A stretch of DNA of 63,047 bases from CAZKCI01 sp964551475 (GTDB taxonomy: Bacteria; Auribacterota; Erginobacteria; Erginobacterales; CAZKCI01), in NCBI GenBank assembly GCA_964551475.1, contig CAZKCI010000136.1, positions 1 to 63,047 on the forward strand. The letters run 5' to 3'. Every line of letters begins with the position of its first letter. The stretch's first letter is position 1. A model generated the notes under the pieces. That model ran no database searches. It saw only the letters and a list, made by a program, of their open reading frames with translations, and was not told the DNA's origin. This document shows positions 1 through 7,525 of the stretch, in pieces. The translations under genes and the position numbers were made by a program.

Positions 1-129
1 AACGGGCGGCGGCTGAGCCCCGACGGACCGGCCCGCTTAGCGGGACGGGACGGCGTGGGCTCCAGCCGCTGATGGGGCGCGCGCGAGCGCGGCCCAGAAG
101 CGGATGGGAACAGCCGCCGCCCGATGAGC
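1..129 (-). other. attC-like site, cut by the left edge
   Basis: Read on the minus strand, the site runs from GCTCATC (RC of 123-129, one base off the RYYYAAC core) to GCCCGTT at base 1, where the window ends inside the second core. The bases just inside the two cores are complementary (GGGCGGCGGCTG against CAGCCGCCGCCC), as expected of a folded attC bottom strand. The central part (about 62-112) is nearly the same as that of the site at 1162-1293. Confidence 0.6.
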
Positions 130-151
130 CGACGCGAAGCGTCGGCTCAAC
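123..151 (-). repeat. ORF-less mini-cassette hairpin between two attC cores
   Basis: A near-perfect inverted repeat. On the minus strand it begins with the core GTTGAGC and ends with GCTCATC. It has the geometry of a cassette that contains only its attC and no gene. A hairpin of the same design lies at 2349-2380. Confidence 0.5.
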
Positions 152-206
152 GTCATTTCTCTGGCGCGGCGCGGGTAGCGACGTAGCCAGCAGAAGTTGG
201 TTGGGC
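145..206 (-). other. attC site of the 153-542 cassette
   Basis: On the minus strand R'' is GCCCAAC (200-206) and R' is GTTGAGC (145-151), 62 bp in all. R'' is exactly complementary to the GTTGGGC core at the 5' start of the same cassette (552-558). That relation is expected because both halves derive from one circular cassette. The site overlaps the 3' end of the cassette gene. Confidence 0.65.
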
Positions 207-542
207 ACCTTTCTTGGCGTTTCGTCGTGCTTTGTACCAACGCCACAAACCAGCCACAAGATAGGACACAAGAACGTAGAACAGGAAGCAGAAGATCCAG
301 AGTCCGGGATTCAGTTGAATGAAACTCTCCCGGCCTCGCAATTCTGGAACGATGCCCACAGAACCTAGCCAAGACCAGATCATGCCTGGAGGTACGGCCA
401 GCAGAATGCCAACGTAAAGGAGGGCGGAACCAATGCGGTCGAAAGCCGAAGGGTAGCCGATGTTGGTATAGAGATAGGCATTGCCCAGAAAGATACCCAT
501 GAGAATGGCGGCTATGGCAATGGATGTCAGTAATCTTCTCAT
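153..542 (-). CDS. Cassette-borne small membrane protein, unrecognised
   Basis: A 129-residue protein starting MRRLLTSIAIA. I see three hydrophobic stretches: a signal-anchor at about residues 5-25, a second at about 37-60 and a third at about 78-97 (GLWIFCFLFYVLVSYL). A basic tail (WRWYKARRNAKK) suggests it faces the cytoplasm. The ATG lies 10 bases inside the core GTTGGGC, the usual position in an integron cassette, and the C-terminal residues are encoded inside attC. A TTG at 557 would add five residues but overlaps the core. I recognise no family. Being a promoterless cassette, it would be expressed from an upstream promoter. Confidence 0.6.
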   Translation of the reverse strand: MRRLLTSIAIAAILMGIFLGNAYLYTNIGYPSAFDRIGSALLYVGILLAVPPGMIWSWLGSVGIVPELRGRESFIQLNPGLWIFCFLFYVLVSYLVAGLWRWYKARRNAKKGAQPTSAGYVATRAAPEK

Positions 543-551
543 GTTCGTCTT

Positions 552-620
552 GCCCAACGCCGAGCTCAGCTGCCAGAGCCCGCACCGCGGGCTCTGGTCT
601 GCTGGAGCGGGTAGTTGGGG
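552..620 (-). other. attC site of the 566-1159 cassette
   Basis: R'' CCCCAAC (614-620, preceded by GCC on the minus strand) and R' GTTGGGC (552-558) bound a 69-bp site whose centre pairs strongly (CCAGAGCCCGC against GCGGGCTCTGG). The R'' sequence GCCCCCAAC matches the complement of GTTGGGGG at the 5' end of the same cassette (1161-1168). This is the clearest attC in the window. Confidence 0.75.
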
Positions 621-1159
621 GCATATTTTCTCACTATACGATTAAATCTGGGCCAAAAATAATTCTTTGCCCATTTAAATTCACCGGTTCCTGATAAAGT
701 AGGAATATCTTCTAAACTATCGGCTTGAACCCAGCCAACGATAACAATATTTTGTTCCTTTAAAAAAACGATTCGGATTTGTTCTGCACTTGAAAATCTA
801 GCCATATCAGTTCGATCTGGTGAAACTTCACTCTTACTAAAAATACGTTCAAACTCTCGCATATTCGATGTCCTGGAAGTTTCTTTCCATCTACTGTTTT
901 TCAAGTTTCCTTCTAGTTCATTCCAAAATTGGTCTTCGTTTATAGCAGATGTCGAATAAGTAAAAATCACACTATCAATGTCGTAATATTTATAGAGACC
1001 CTGAATATTGCTATCTCTAATTAAAAAGGGGTGCATTGCTTTAAAGTTCTTAATGGCCTCCGCGCTTGGTTTTATATTGCAACCAAACATAAAGGTTAAT
1101 GTGATGAGAAAAACAAAGCTAAGTATATTCAATATACGGCAATATATTTTCATGTTCAT
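566..1159 (-). CDS. Cassette-borne lipoprotein, unrecognised
   Basis: A 197-residue protein with an N-terminal hydrophobic signal and a lipobox ending in Cys (ITLTFMFGC, Cys at about residue 27), so it is probably a lipid-anchored envelope protein. The mature part is mixed alpha/beta with no family I recognise. The last residues (LQQTRARGAGSGS) are translated from the attC, a common signature of cassette genes. The gene is clearly AT-richer than the chromosome to the right, which supports a foreign origin. The ATG follows the core GTTGGGG by only a few bases. A second ATG (residue 3) is equally possible. Confidence 0.65.
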   Translation of the reverse strand: MNMKIYCRILNILSFVFLITLTFMFGCNIKPSAEAIKNFKAMHPFLIRDSNIQGLYKYYDIDSVIFTYSTSAINEDQFWNELEGNLKNSRWKETSRTSNMREFERIFSKSEVSPDRTDMARFSSAEQIRIVFLKEQNIVIVGWVQADSLEDIPTLSGTGEFKWAKNYFWPRFNRIVRKYAPNYPLQQTRARGAGSGS

Positions 1160-1161
1160 CC

Positions 1162-1293
1162 CCCCAACGGGCGGCGGCTGAGCCCCGGCTTGGAGGCGGG
1201 TATACCCGCCGGAAGGCCGTGGGCTCCAACCGCTGATGGGGCGCGGGCGAGCGCGTCCCAGAAGCGGATGGGAACAGCGGCGCTTGTTAGCTC
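1162..1293 (-). other. attC site of the TIR cassette
   Basis: A 132-bp site on the minus strand from GAGCTAAC (1286-1293) to GTTGGGG (1162-1168). GAGCTAAC is complementary to the 5' border of the TIR cassette (GATAGCTC at 2228-2235) at all but one base. The stop codon TAA of the TIR gene lies in R''. The inner part is closely similar to 1-129. Confidence 0.65.
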
Positions 1294-2225
1294 ATCTTGT
1301 CTTCGAGACCGTCGGAGAGTTTCCCGACCCAAGTGTTGACGAGTTCGTCTGCCGTAACTGCTTCTCCTTGGTCTTCAGGCTTCCAAAGGGGTTCGTCATT
1401 TTGCGCGACAAAGAGGGCGTATCGCTCGCGTTCGACCTCCTTATGTCCTTTGATTTGACCCCACGGGTTCAATTCCGCGTCTATGAGTGCCACGTCAAGG
1501 CGTGCGTCCCTGGCGCTGTTGATTATCTGGTTCCGATACTCCATCCGAAGGCAGAGGCTACCCAGCCAGACATTTGCGAAGTATTCGACGTTGTTGCCCT
1601 TCGGTCCGTCAATACGGATGCCGGTTATGCCTTCGTCCACTAGGGATTTCAGGTGCGCCACGACGAGGTCAACTGCTGCTTGTCCGGTGGCACGCGCGAG
1701 GGCAACGCCTCCATCGGATGAGACGATCCCCTCTGATCGATCTGCCTCGGCCCTGCGTTGAAGCGTTGAGCGTAACTTGGCAAGACCTGGTCTTGGCGTC
1801 TGAATGGCTTTGCCGCGATCGAAATACGTAACCGCACGCTTGATCTCCTTCACGACGACTTCAAGCCCATCGTCCGACTTCGCGGCGACGCGATCGGCAA
1901 GAATGGGAGAGTGCTTCTTGACCTGATCTTGAGTGAGACCGTGCCAGACGGGGAGGATGACCTTCTTGTCCTTCTCCTCTAAGGTGAAGAGGCCGTTCAG
2001 TTCTTGTTGTGGCCATTTCTTGGCGAAGAAGTGCGTGCTGAGGACGACGATACCGTAGTCACAGGATGCGAGGCCCTTGCTGATCTCCTCAAACAGACTC
2101 ATACCCACGACCAACTGATACTCTGAATACCACACGTCGAAGTCGCCAGAGAGGGATTTGGCAAGTGGGCGAACGAAGCCCGGCTGGTCTTCCATGGCAT
2201 GGCTTATGAACAGTTTCTTTTTCAT
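1287..2225 (-). CDS. TIR-domain protein in an integron cassette
   Basis: A 312-residue protein. Residues 1-135 form a TIR_2-type domain: KKLFISHAMEDQ (strand A/box 1), DVWYSEYQLVVG, YGIVVLSTHFFAKKW and WPQQEL, where the Glu is the likely NADase catalytic residue. Bacterial TIR proteins commonly cleave NAD or make cyclic ADP-ribose signals in antiphage defence. The C-terminal 150 residues are mixed alpha/beta and unrecognised; they may be the sensor or effector part. I took the ATG at 2225, where TIR homology begins; the frame remains open upstream through attC sequence. A defence role is inferred from the domain and from the cassette setting. Confidence 0.8.
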   Translation of the reverse strand: MKKKLFISHAMEDQPGFVRPLAKSLSGDFDVWYSEYQLVVGMSLFEEISKGLASCDYGIVVLSTHFFAKKWPQQELNGLFTLEEKDKKVILPVWHGLTQDQVKKHSPILADRVAAKSDDGLEVVVKEIKRAVTYFDRGKAIQTPRPGLAKLRSTLQRRAEADRSEGIVSSDGGVALARATGQAAVDLVVAHLKSLVDEGITGIRIDGPKGNNVEYFANVWLGSLCLRMEYRNQIINSARDARLDVALIDAELNPWGQIKGHKEVERERYALFVAQNDEPLWKPEDQGEAVTADELVNTWVGKLSDGLEDKMS

Positions 2226-2227
2226 AT

Positions 2228-2380
2228 GAGCTATCGGAGCGCGAGCTGAGCCGAGGGCGGAGGCGGGTTTTCCCGCCGTAGCCCTTCGGCTCGAGCGAGT
2301 GGTTAGACCGCGCTTGCGCAGTCTGACCGAGAGCACAGCTCGCGCTCCGTTAGACGCGACGCGCAAGCGTCGCGTCTAAC
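2228..2380 (-). other. attC-like site plus second ORF-less hairpin cassette
   Basis: On the minus strand a perfect 32-bp hairpin (2349-2380) starts with core GTTAGAC and ends with core GTCTAAC, both matching the consensus. From GTCTAAC an attC-like stretch runs to GATAGCTC (2228-2235), where GTT is changed to GAT. A further core-bearing hairpin (2301-2328, GGTTAGAC to GTCTGACC) sits inside. This looks like stacked mini-cassettes next to the start of the TIR cassette. No clear attC partner was found to the right, so this may be the array boundary. Confidence 0.5.
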
Positions 2381-2489
2381 TTGTTCTTCTACACAAATCT
2401 CCGTTTGTCGGGGCACCCAAGTCCCCTTAGCATTATGCTCAGCCCAACTTGCTAGCAGCTTCCCTTAGCGCGTGTCTACTGAAAGATAT

Positions 2490-2771
2490 TTAGGGTACAA
2501 AATGTTCGATATCATCGACTAATGCCGTTATGCGAGTGAATCGGTGCAATACACTATGGTTGCAAAGAAACGTTTTGGACGAATCGACGGCGATCGCGAA
2601 TCTCTGCAACTGTTTTTGTGATGGCTTGCGATATTCACTGCGCATTTCGTTTAAGTAGTGACAGCAAACAAAAGAAGGCCGAGCTTTACCTCCCCAGATC
2701 ATCCCATCGCAATAGGCCCATGGCATAATATAGTCCTCCATTTCACTCTTCCACCATTTGTCGAGGTGCAA
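2490..2771 (-). CDS. Hypothetical protein, 93 residues
   Basis: A 93-residue reading frame with ordinary protein composition (KWWKSEMEDYIMPWAYCDGM near the N-terminus) and AT-rich codon use like its neighbours. It has no membrane segment and no motif I recognise. The frame could be the 3' part of a longer decayed gene, since no good ribosome site is visible before the ATG. The stretch 2381-2489 between this gene and the cassette array holds a core-like GTTGGGC on the minus strand but no full attC. Confidence 0.35.
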   Translation of the reverse strand: MHLDKWWKSEMEDYIMPWAYCDGMIWGGKARPSFVCCHYLNEMRSEYRKPSQKQLQRFAIAVDSSKTFLCNHSVLHRFTRITALVDDIEHFVP

Positions 2772-2826
2772 GCCATTTGAGGCTATATATCTTGCTCGCC
2801 CCTACGTTTCAAGCCATCGCCGGTAA

Positions 2827-3432
2827 TTAGAATTCTGAAATATCGTAGCCGCTCGAAATCACCAGATCTCTAAAAGCATCTGTTTTGTCGAATTTCCTAA
2901 GATTCTTCAATAGGCGTAACGGAAGCGAAACGCAGTTCATCGTGAACTGATAATCATCCGGTAGATGGTTAGGGAAATTCCCCTTATGGATAATGCGACC
3001 ATCATGTACAACCTTCGGTTTCACGTGAGTGAATGCATTTCTCATCTTAACCAGGAGATTCAGGTCATTATATATTTGTTCGCTTTTAGGCAATTTGTAG
3101 CCTGGAATAAACAGACAAGGGACCACTGTCCATTTATCTATTACACTAGCATATTCCAATAATTTGAATACTTCCTCATTAGATCGTAGAGCAAGGTAGA
3201 AATTTGCTAATGCCTCCATAAGGCTATGCGATAATAGAACTATTATGATACGCGTTTCATCGAGAATATAGCTATATTTCTCAAAGCGCGCTCGATGAAT
3301 ATTTACTCTAGTGTTTCCGGGTATGAATTTCTCTATCCTCTCATTTAGCTTTTGGTAATGCGCTGCGTATCTGTGAAGTGCTAACTTTATAATCTTGTGG
3401 TACGCAGAATAATTTGATGTTGTTATTATCAT
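2827..3432 (-). CDS. Putative HEPN-like protein (RNAFTH motif)
   Basis: 201 residues from the ATG at 3432; the frame stays open to 3612. I prefer the internal start because base composition switches from GC-rich to AT-rich there. It is mostly helical. Residues 131-136 read RNAFTH, which fits the Rx4H catalytic motif of HEPN ribonucleases, on a predicted helix after NDLNLLVKM. HEPN proteins often act in toxin-antitoxin and abortive-infection systems. The nearby ATPase gene and TIR cassette fit a defence island, but the short motif alone is weak evidence. Confidence 0.45.
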   Translation of the reverse strand: MIITTSNYSAYHKIIKLALHRYAAHYQKLNERIEKFIPGNTRVNIHRARFEKYSYILDETRIIIVLLSHSLMEALANFYLALRSNEEVFKLLEYASVIDKWTVVPCLFIPGYKLPKSEQIYNDLNLLVKMRNAFTHVKPKVVHDGRIIHKGNFPNHLPDDYQFTMNCVSLPLRLLKNLRKFDKTDAFRDLVISSGYDISEF

Positions 3433-3500
3433 GTCAATAATCTGCTCGCGATCTAATGCCGCCTGACAACGATGAGCTTTAGTTTCAGGGTCAGAATGAA

Positions 3501-3784
3501 ATGGTGAAGGTCGGCCCCAAGCACAAGTATATTCGAAAGAAGCGTCAGGAACTTCAGGAAATTCAGCCCACCGGTCTCGAGGGCTCTTCGGGTTCGATCT
3601 GGGTTGATGCAATTCTTAGAGCGCGGCTGAAGATCCGGGACCCGACGCCTACGCTATTCCCCAAGAAGTCATGACGAAGGGCAGGGGGAGCTGTGGCTCT
3701 CCCTTGTCACATTCTGACGTTCAGGTTGGCACTTTATTTGAAGTTTCCGCGGATTCAGACGACTGCTGTCCGACTTGTTGTTAG
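3501..3784 (+). other. Two overlapping small plus-strand frames, coding doubtful
   Basis: A GC-richer patch between minus-strand genes holds a 57-residue frame (3501-3674, basic N-terminus) whose stop overlaps the ATG of a 37-residue frame (3671-3784) in an ATGA. The second ends DDCCPTCC. They could be remnants of a decayed gene, and the second ends on GTTAGAT (3780-3786), which is also an attC-type core for the minus-strand gene beside it. I see no ribosome site that settles it. Confidence 0.2.
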
Positions 3785-3801
3785 ATTTACGGTGCTTTCA
3801 T

Positions 3802-5232
3802 TCATTTGCGAATGCGATCAACGGTGCCGATTGCCTTTCTAAAACACTGATGTATTTGGACCTGCTGAAATCGCGGTGTGTGAACGTCTGCGGAGTAGAT
3901 AGTTCGGCTACCACCTTCGCCCCCGAGTATGAAGTCTCCAAGGAACCCAATTTCCCAGAGGATCTCCGCAAATCGCCGCGTGTTCACCTCCTTCTGAATT
4001 GCCTCATACCATGGCCGGGCCACGTTTAAATTTGCGAGAATATCCAGCAGCATCTCCTCCAACTCATGCCACTCAAGACTGTATTTGCATCTTGCAAATT
4101 TCACCTTCCAGTACTCGAATACTGCCCGCAACTCTGGATATTGGTTGGAGAATTCGGTGCAAAGGTCGTCGAGTTTCCATCTGGAATAGCGTTCTTCAAC
4201 GCCTTTTAAGACGTTAACGTCGGGGCTGCTCTGGGGGACGCCCTCTGTGTAGAGTCGAGATAGTTGCAACAGTTCACGTGGACGCCCAAGTGTGCGATTC
4301 GCCAACCAGGTCATTGTGTTGGTAACGCCGACTTGGGCCGGAAAAACAGCGTGAAACAGGTCAAGAGGCGCGCTGAGTCCGCGCCTCCGGATAGAATATC
4401 GGATTCGGCTTTCAAGAATCATCTGTAATTGCGCGGGTGTCCAACGGACGTCAACTATTTCCCTGTACTTGTCGCTGTGTTGAGTCCGTTGCATAAGAAG
4501 TCGATATATGTCTTCGCGCAGAAACAGATAGACCCGAAGACTGGCTGAGAGCGCATTCAAATAATTCGCAGCTAACAAGACGCCGAGTAGATATTGATTC
4601 CCTAGATCGGAATTGTCCCAACCGATATCGAGATCATCCACTAGGGCAACTATATTGTTTCCATCAGCAAGAATCTGTTTAATGTGGTACTCAAAATAGT
4701 CAAGTTCAGCCGCTTCCCGAAGGATCCGTTCGGCGTCAATGCCGAGCTCGCCAAGCGAACCAGCTTTGAGCTTCACTGTCGATAAGACATGGCGCACGGT
4801 CTCCAATAGGTCTGCTGTAATCCTGCCGCGCTTCGCGGCGAAATCGCGTGCCTCGGCGTAACTACCAGTCAACAAAGTCCCGCCTCGCCCCGATCCGATT
4901 GTCGAAAACACTTCTGCCATGAGATGACGCAACCAAGCATATTGAAAAAATAGTTCGTCGCCGAAATTATCCCTAAGTTGCCTGTCCTGGAGAATGGGCT
5001 TGACCATATTAAAGGTGGGGCAGATGTCGCAGACATAGTGGTTCCCCTTGCTGGAAAAGTCGGACAGAAGCTTCCTTCGGATAGCGCTTTTACCTGAACC
5101 TTTGCGTCCTATCACTAGAAATTTCCGAAAGGCCAGTAGGCGATCGTAGTCGGAAGGTGTCACATAATACTGCAGGAGATTCGGGTCACGCTCGGCACTG
5201 TCATTGCCCCAGTCGATATCTGAGAGTCTCAT
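3802..5232 (-). CDS. P-loop ATPase, Sll1717 family
   Basis: 476 residues. The N-terminus (DWGNDSAERDPNLLQYYV) is the hallmark of the Sll1717-type ATPases. Walker A is GRKGSGKS at 42-49 and Walker B is IVALVDDLD at about 194-202. The C-terminal 250 residues are helical, as in STAND-like or ORC-like ATPases. The biochemical role of the family is not established; members often sit in variable islands. I chose the ATG at 5232 because AAAGGAAA lies 8 bases upstream and the conserved region starts there. The minus-strand core ATCTAAC just after the stop and GCCTAAC at 5307-5313 raise the chance that this gene too arrived as a cassette. Confidence 0.75.
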   Translation of the reverse strand: MRLSDIDWGNDSAERDPNLLQYYVTPSDYDRLLAFRKFLVIGRKGSGKSAIRRKLLSDFSSKGNHYVCDICPTFNMVKPILQDRQLRDNFGDELFFQYAWLRHLMAEVFSTIGSGRGGTLLTGSYAEARDFAAKRGRITADLLETVRHVLSTVKLKAGSLGELGIDAERILREAAELDYFEYHIKQILADGNNIVALVDDLDIGWDNSDLGNQYLLGVLLAANYLNALSASLRVYLFLREDIYRLLMQRTQHSDKYREIVDVRWTPAQLQMILESRIRYSIRRRGLSAPLDLFHAVFPAQVGVTNTMTWLANRTLGRPRELLQLSRLYTEGVPQSSPDVNVLKGVEERYSRWKLDDLCTEFSNQYPELRAVFEYWKVKFARCKYSLEWHELEEMLLDILANLNVARPWYEAIQKEVNTRRFAEILWEIGFLGDFILGGEGGSRTIYSADVHTPRFQQVQIHQCFRKAIGTVDRIRK

Positions 5233-5262
5233 GCTATTATTTCCTTTGATCACACGGAGCAC

Positions 5263-5890
5263 GAAATGGTCGGTGGAGCCTTCTTAGGTCTTCTCGGCTC
5301 TCGCGTTAGGCTAACTGCATATCCGGATCCTGATTCTATACTTCCAACCGCTGTTGGCAAGGTGATTTTTGATTAGATGTTCATCCGGCTAAGGCCAATA
5401 AGGCAGATGAATTCCTCTCCAGGATAGCCCAGGCGGGATGATCTGGGTTGGACTGGTATCCTTTTGGGGGCGTAGGGAGGAATGTCTATCTGGATATGCC
5501 CTCGGAAAAAACGTCGGTAACGTCGGAGAGGTCAGTCCCCGGGGGAAAAAGCCCGACGTTCTGAAGTTTCAGACGCTTTTCCCATGGCCATAGGGACGCC
5601 CGTCATCCCTCCCCCGAGAACCCGGGATCTCGTATATATGCGAGATCGGGGTGTGAGCGAGAGATCCATGCCGTTTCTCCCCAATTTCACTTAAATTGGT
5701 GGTTTATTGGGTCTGGGTGGGGGAAAAAGCTCATTATTAACCAGATATTTGCCACAAAGTGGAGACGAAATGCGCTTAAGTTCACCGCAAAAAGCCATTA
5801 TTTGAAAAAAGTGGGGGTTGCCCCCCACTTCGTTCTCTGAGCTAGAATGGAACGGCTTCCCCCGGCTGGCCGCCGGCTTGCGGTTCATCT
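5263..5890. other. Long intergenic stretch, no convincing gene
   Basis: No reading frame with protein-like composition was found. It contains a core-like GTTAGGC at 5307-5313 (possible degenerate attC border), a hairpin with GATCTCG/CGAGATC arms near 5628-5650, and a GC-rich block at about 5520-5620. A 68-residue minus frame at 5691-5897 has composition typical of a chance frame. The left end of the replication module probably lies in this stretch. Confidence 0.4.
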
Positions 5891-6088
5891 TCAGCATCCT
5901 CTTCCGGGATATCCGCGGCCGGGCCCCGAACCGCGTTCACGGCGCTCTCCGCATTTATCAGGACCTGGACAGTTTTTTCCCAGACGGTCATTTTTCAGCC
6001 TCCAGGCGAGATAACGGATGATCTCCAGCAATATCAGGCCCACCAGCCCCAGCGCCTCCGCCCAGCCCTTCATCTTTGGATCTGCCAT
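5891..6088 (-). CDS. Small single-span membrane protein
   Basis: 65 residues starting MADPKMKGWAEALG. Residues 10-29 (AEALGLVGLILLEIIRYLAW) are a hydrophobic or amphipathic helix followed by a basic segment. The ATG is preceded by GGGGGTAAGG, a strong ribosome site. The C-terminal half is Gly/Arg-rich and less protein-like. It belongs to the minus-strand arm of the mobile element, downstream of the nuclease gene. Function is not recognisable. Confidence 0.4.
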   Translation of the reverse strand: MADPKMKGWAEALGLVGLILLEIIRYLAWRLKNDRLGKNCPGPDKCGERRERGSGPGRGYPGRGC

Positions 6089-6185
6089 CCCTTACCCCCT
6101 TTGAGATTCGCAGATGTTTTTTGCCTCCCTCATCGACCGAGAATTCGGCCTGAACCGACTCCAGAAGATCGCGGAAAAAGTCCAT
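5988..6185 (-). CDS. Small overlapping frame, possible gene
   Basis: 65 residues beginning MDFFRDLLESVQAEF. The first 35 residues look like real, helical, acidic protein; the rest overlaps the next gene in another frame and is Gly-rich. One reading is a short gene overlapping the next one, another a gene whose true stop was lost. GGGGGTGA lies 12 bases before the ATG, which is longer than usual. Confidence 0.3.
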   Translation of the reverse strand: MDFFRDLLESVQAEFSVDEGGKKHLRISKGVRDGRSKDEGLGGGAGAGGPDIAGDHPLSRLEAEK

Positions 6186-6264
6186 GACTTTCAGAACATC
6201 ACCCCCTTGTAAGGAAGGAGTGGGGCACCCGGCGTTTTTTGCGGATGCCCCCCTCCCAGTTCGA

Positions 6265-7062
6265 TCAGCCGCACCAGGTTGAACACTCTTGCTCATAGCC
6301 GCAGGAGTGACAAGACATGCTCCCACGGTTGGGGACAAAGACCCCGTGCCGGATGCCCCGCTCTACCGCTTTGATCACGGCGACGAGCCTCTTACGGTCA
6401 TCCGGCCCTCTAAACGCGGGATACTGGACGAACTCTGGCTTCTTTTTCTTAAGAATTGCGTCGTACCGAAAGGAGAGAGGTTTGTGACCGTTGCTTGCAC
6501 CTCTTGCGACGAGGTAACATGTGGGTTGCAGGTCCCACCTCAGTTTTTCCGGAGAAAACGCCTGCTTCGCCGTCTTCAAGTCCACGATGACCTCGCCCCC
6601 ATTCTTCGATGCCACAACAAGGTCATAAACCACCTTGAGCGGCTTATCCAGCGTTACCCCATCCTCATCCACGATGGGTACAGTCTCCTCATGGTTGACA
6701 GCTATTACTTGCTCACGGGGCAGGGCACGGTACATCGTCTCGGTCAGAACCTCTGCTTCCCGGATGAGGGCGTCCAAGTCTCCCCCGTTGGAATACTTGA
6801 TCGGGGGACTCACTCGCGCCCGCATCCGGATTTCTTCGACCACGGCCTCCTGGACATCCTTGAGACAGGGGACGCCCCCATTGGCGGCCAGGCTTTCATA
6901 GAAAATCTGATGGCCGAAATGGATCCCCGTGCCCAGAATTAGATTGGACGAGAGAAGCGCCGGTTCTTTCTGGTCGATATATTCCAGCTTGTAAAGTAGG
7001 CTGCAGGTGAGCCACCGGTTCAAGCGGGAGTAAGACCAATAGCCGTTACTTTCTCCCCCCAT
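6265..7062 (-). CDS. Cas4/RecB-like PD-(D/E)XK nuclease with Fe-S cysteines
   Basis: 265 residues. The nuclease core is visible in order: GIHFGH (His49), NHEETVP (Glu126), VVYDLVV (Asp147), VDLKTAK (Asp161, Lys163) and QPTCYLV (Gln179, Tyr183), the RecB-family pattern. An N-terminal Cys20 and three C-terminal cysteines (SCHSCGYEQECSTWC) match the Fe-S clasp of Cas4 and AddB proteins. Such nucleases process DNA ends for recombination and are frequent in phages and integrative elements. The start at 7062 has AAGGGGGG 4 bases upstream and overlaps the preceding gene by 17 bases. No cas genes or CRISPR arrays are nearby, so a role in the element's recombination is more likely than spacer acquisition. 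Confidence 0.8.
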   Translation of the reverse strand: MGGESNGYWSYSRLNRWLTCSLLYKLEYIDQKEPALLSSNLILGTGIHFGHQIFYESLAANGGVPCLKDVQEAVVEEIRMRARVSPPIKYSNGGDLDALIREAEVLTETMYRALPREQVIAVNHEETVPIVDEDGVTLDKPLKVVYDLVVASKNGGEVIVDLKTAKQAFSPEKLRWDLQPTCYLVARGASNGHKPLSFRYDAILKKKKPEFVQYPAFRGPDDRKRLVAVIKAVERGIRHGVFVPNRGSMSCHSCGYEQECSTWCG

Positions 7063-7525
7063 TGTTCCCCCCTTTCTGGAAGCGCTCAATGAGGTCCGAG
7101 CACTGCCGCTTGGTGAGATTCTCCGGTCCCTGAACGTGGAACTCGTCGCGGAGGACGGCTTCCATCTTCGGATAGCCCCAGTGTTTTTTCGCCAGCGACA
7201 GCAGGAAGTTCAGCTGCTTGCTCGACGCGGCGGCGTCTCCGTTACCGTTGGTCCCCCGGAACCCGTTGTGAGCCGGGGCATCCCTGGTTTCCGTCGGGGC
7301 GGGGGAGGACTTCGGAGATTCCTTGGCCGGAACGGCGGCTTTGCCGTTGAGTTGAGCCTCAACTGCGACCTTGGCCATTCGGAAAAGCTCCGCCGTCTTG
7401 GCGAGGATCTGGCTGGCATCGGCGTCCGCGACCTCGGCCTCCAGACTCGCCGAGTAGCCGTGAGACGAATACTGCTCCCCTGGCAGGGGCAGCTTGAGAC
7501 TGTGAGACGCGACGATTTTGATCAT
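7046..7525 (-). CDS. Hypothetical protein, mobile-element module
   Basis: 159 residues from the ATG at 7525, which has GGAGGGTGAAG upstream. The N-terminal part (about 1-60) is compact and beta/alpha. A Pro/Ala/Asn-rich linker (about 65-105) leads to a helical C-terminal part (SSKQLNFLLSLAKKH). It overlaps the nuclease gene by 17 bases, so the two are probably co-translated and functionally linked in DNA processing. The C-terminal part resembles small helical domains found in phage recombination proteins, but I cannot assign a family. Confidence 0.6.
   Translation of the reverse strand: MIKIVASHSLKLPLPGEQYSSHGYSASLEAEVADADASQILAKTAELFRMAKVAVEAQLNGKAAVPAKESPKSSPAPTETRDAPAHNGFRGTNGNGDAAASSKQLNFLLSLAKKHWGYPKMEAVLRDEFHVQGPENLTKRQCSDLIERFQKGGNNGGRK

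Noticed and set aside
37..624. A 195-residue minus-strand frame through the cassette region
   Set aside because: It reads through attC sequence and overlaps better frames; its N-terminal part is the typical translation of an attC.
5313..5890. A comEC 3' fragment marking the left end of the element
   Set aside because: No frame in this gap resembles the ComEC channel or its C-terminal domain.
6265..7062. The Cas4-like nuclease as part of a CRISPR-Cas system
   Set aside because: No Cas1, Cas2 or repeat-spacer array is present; the neighbours are replication and recombination genes.
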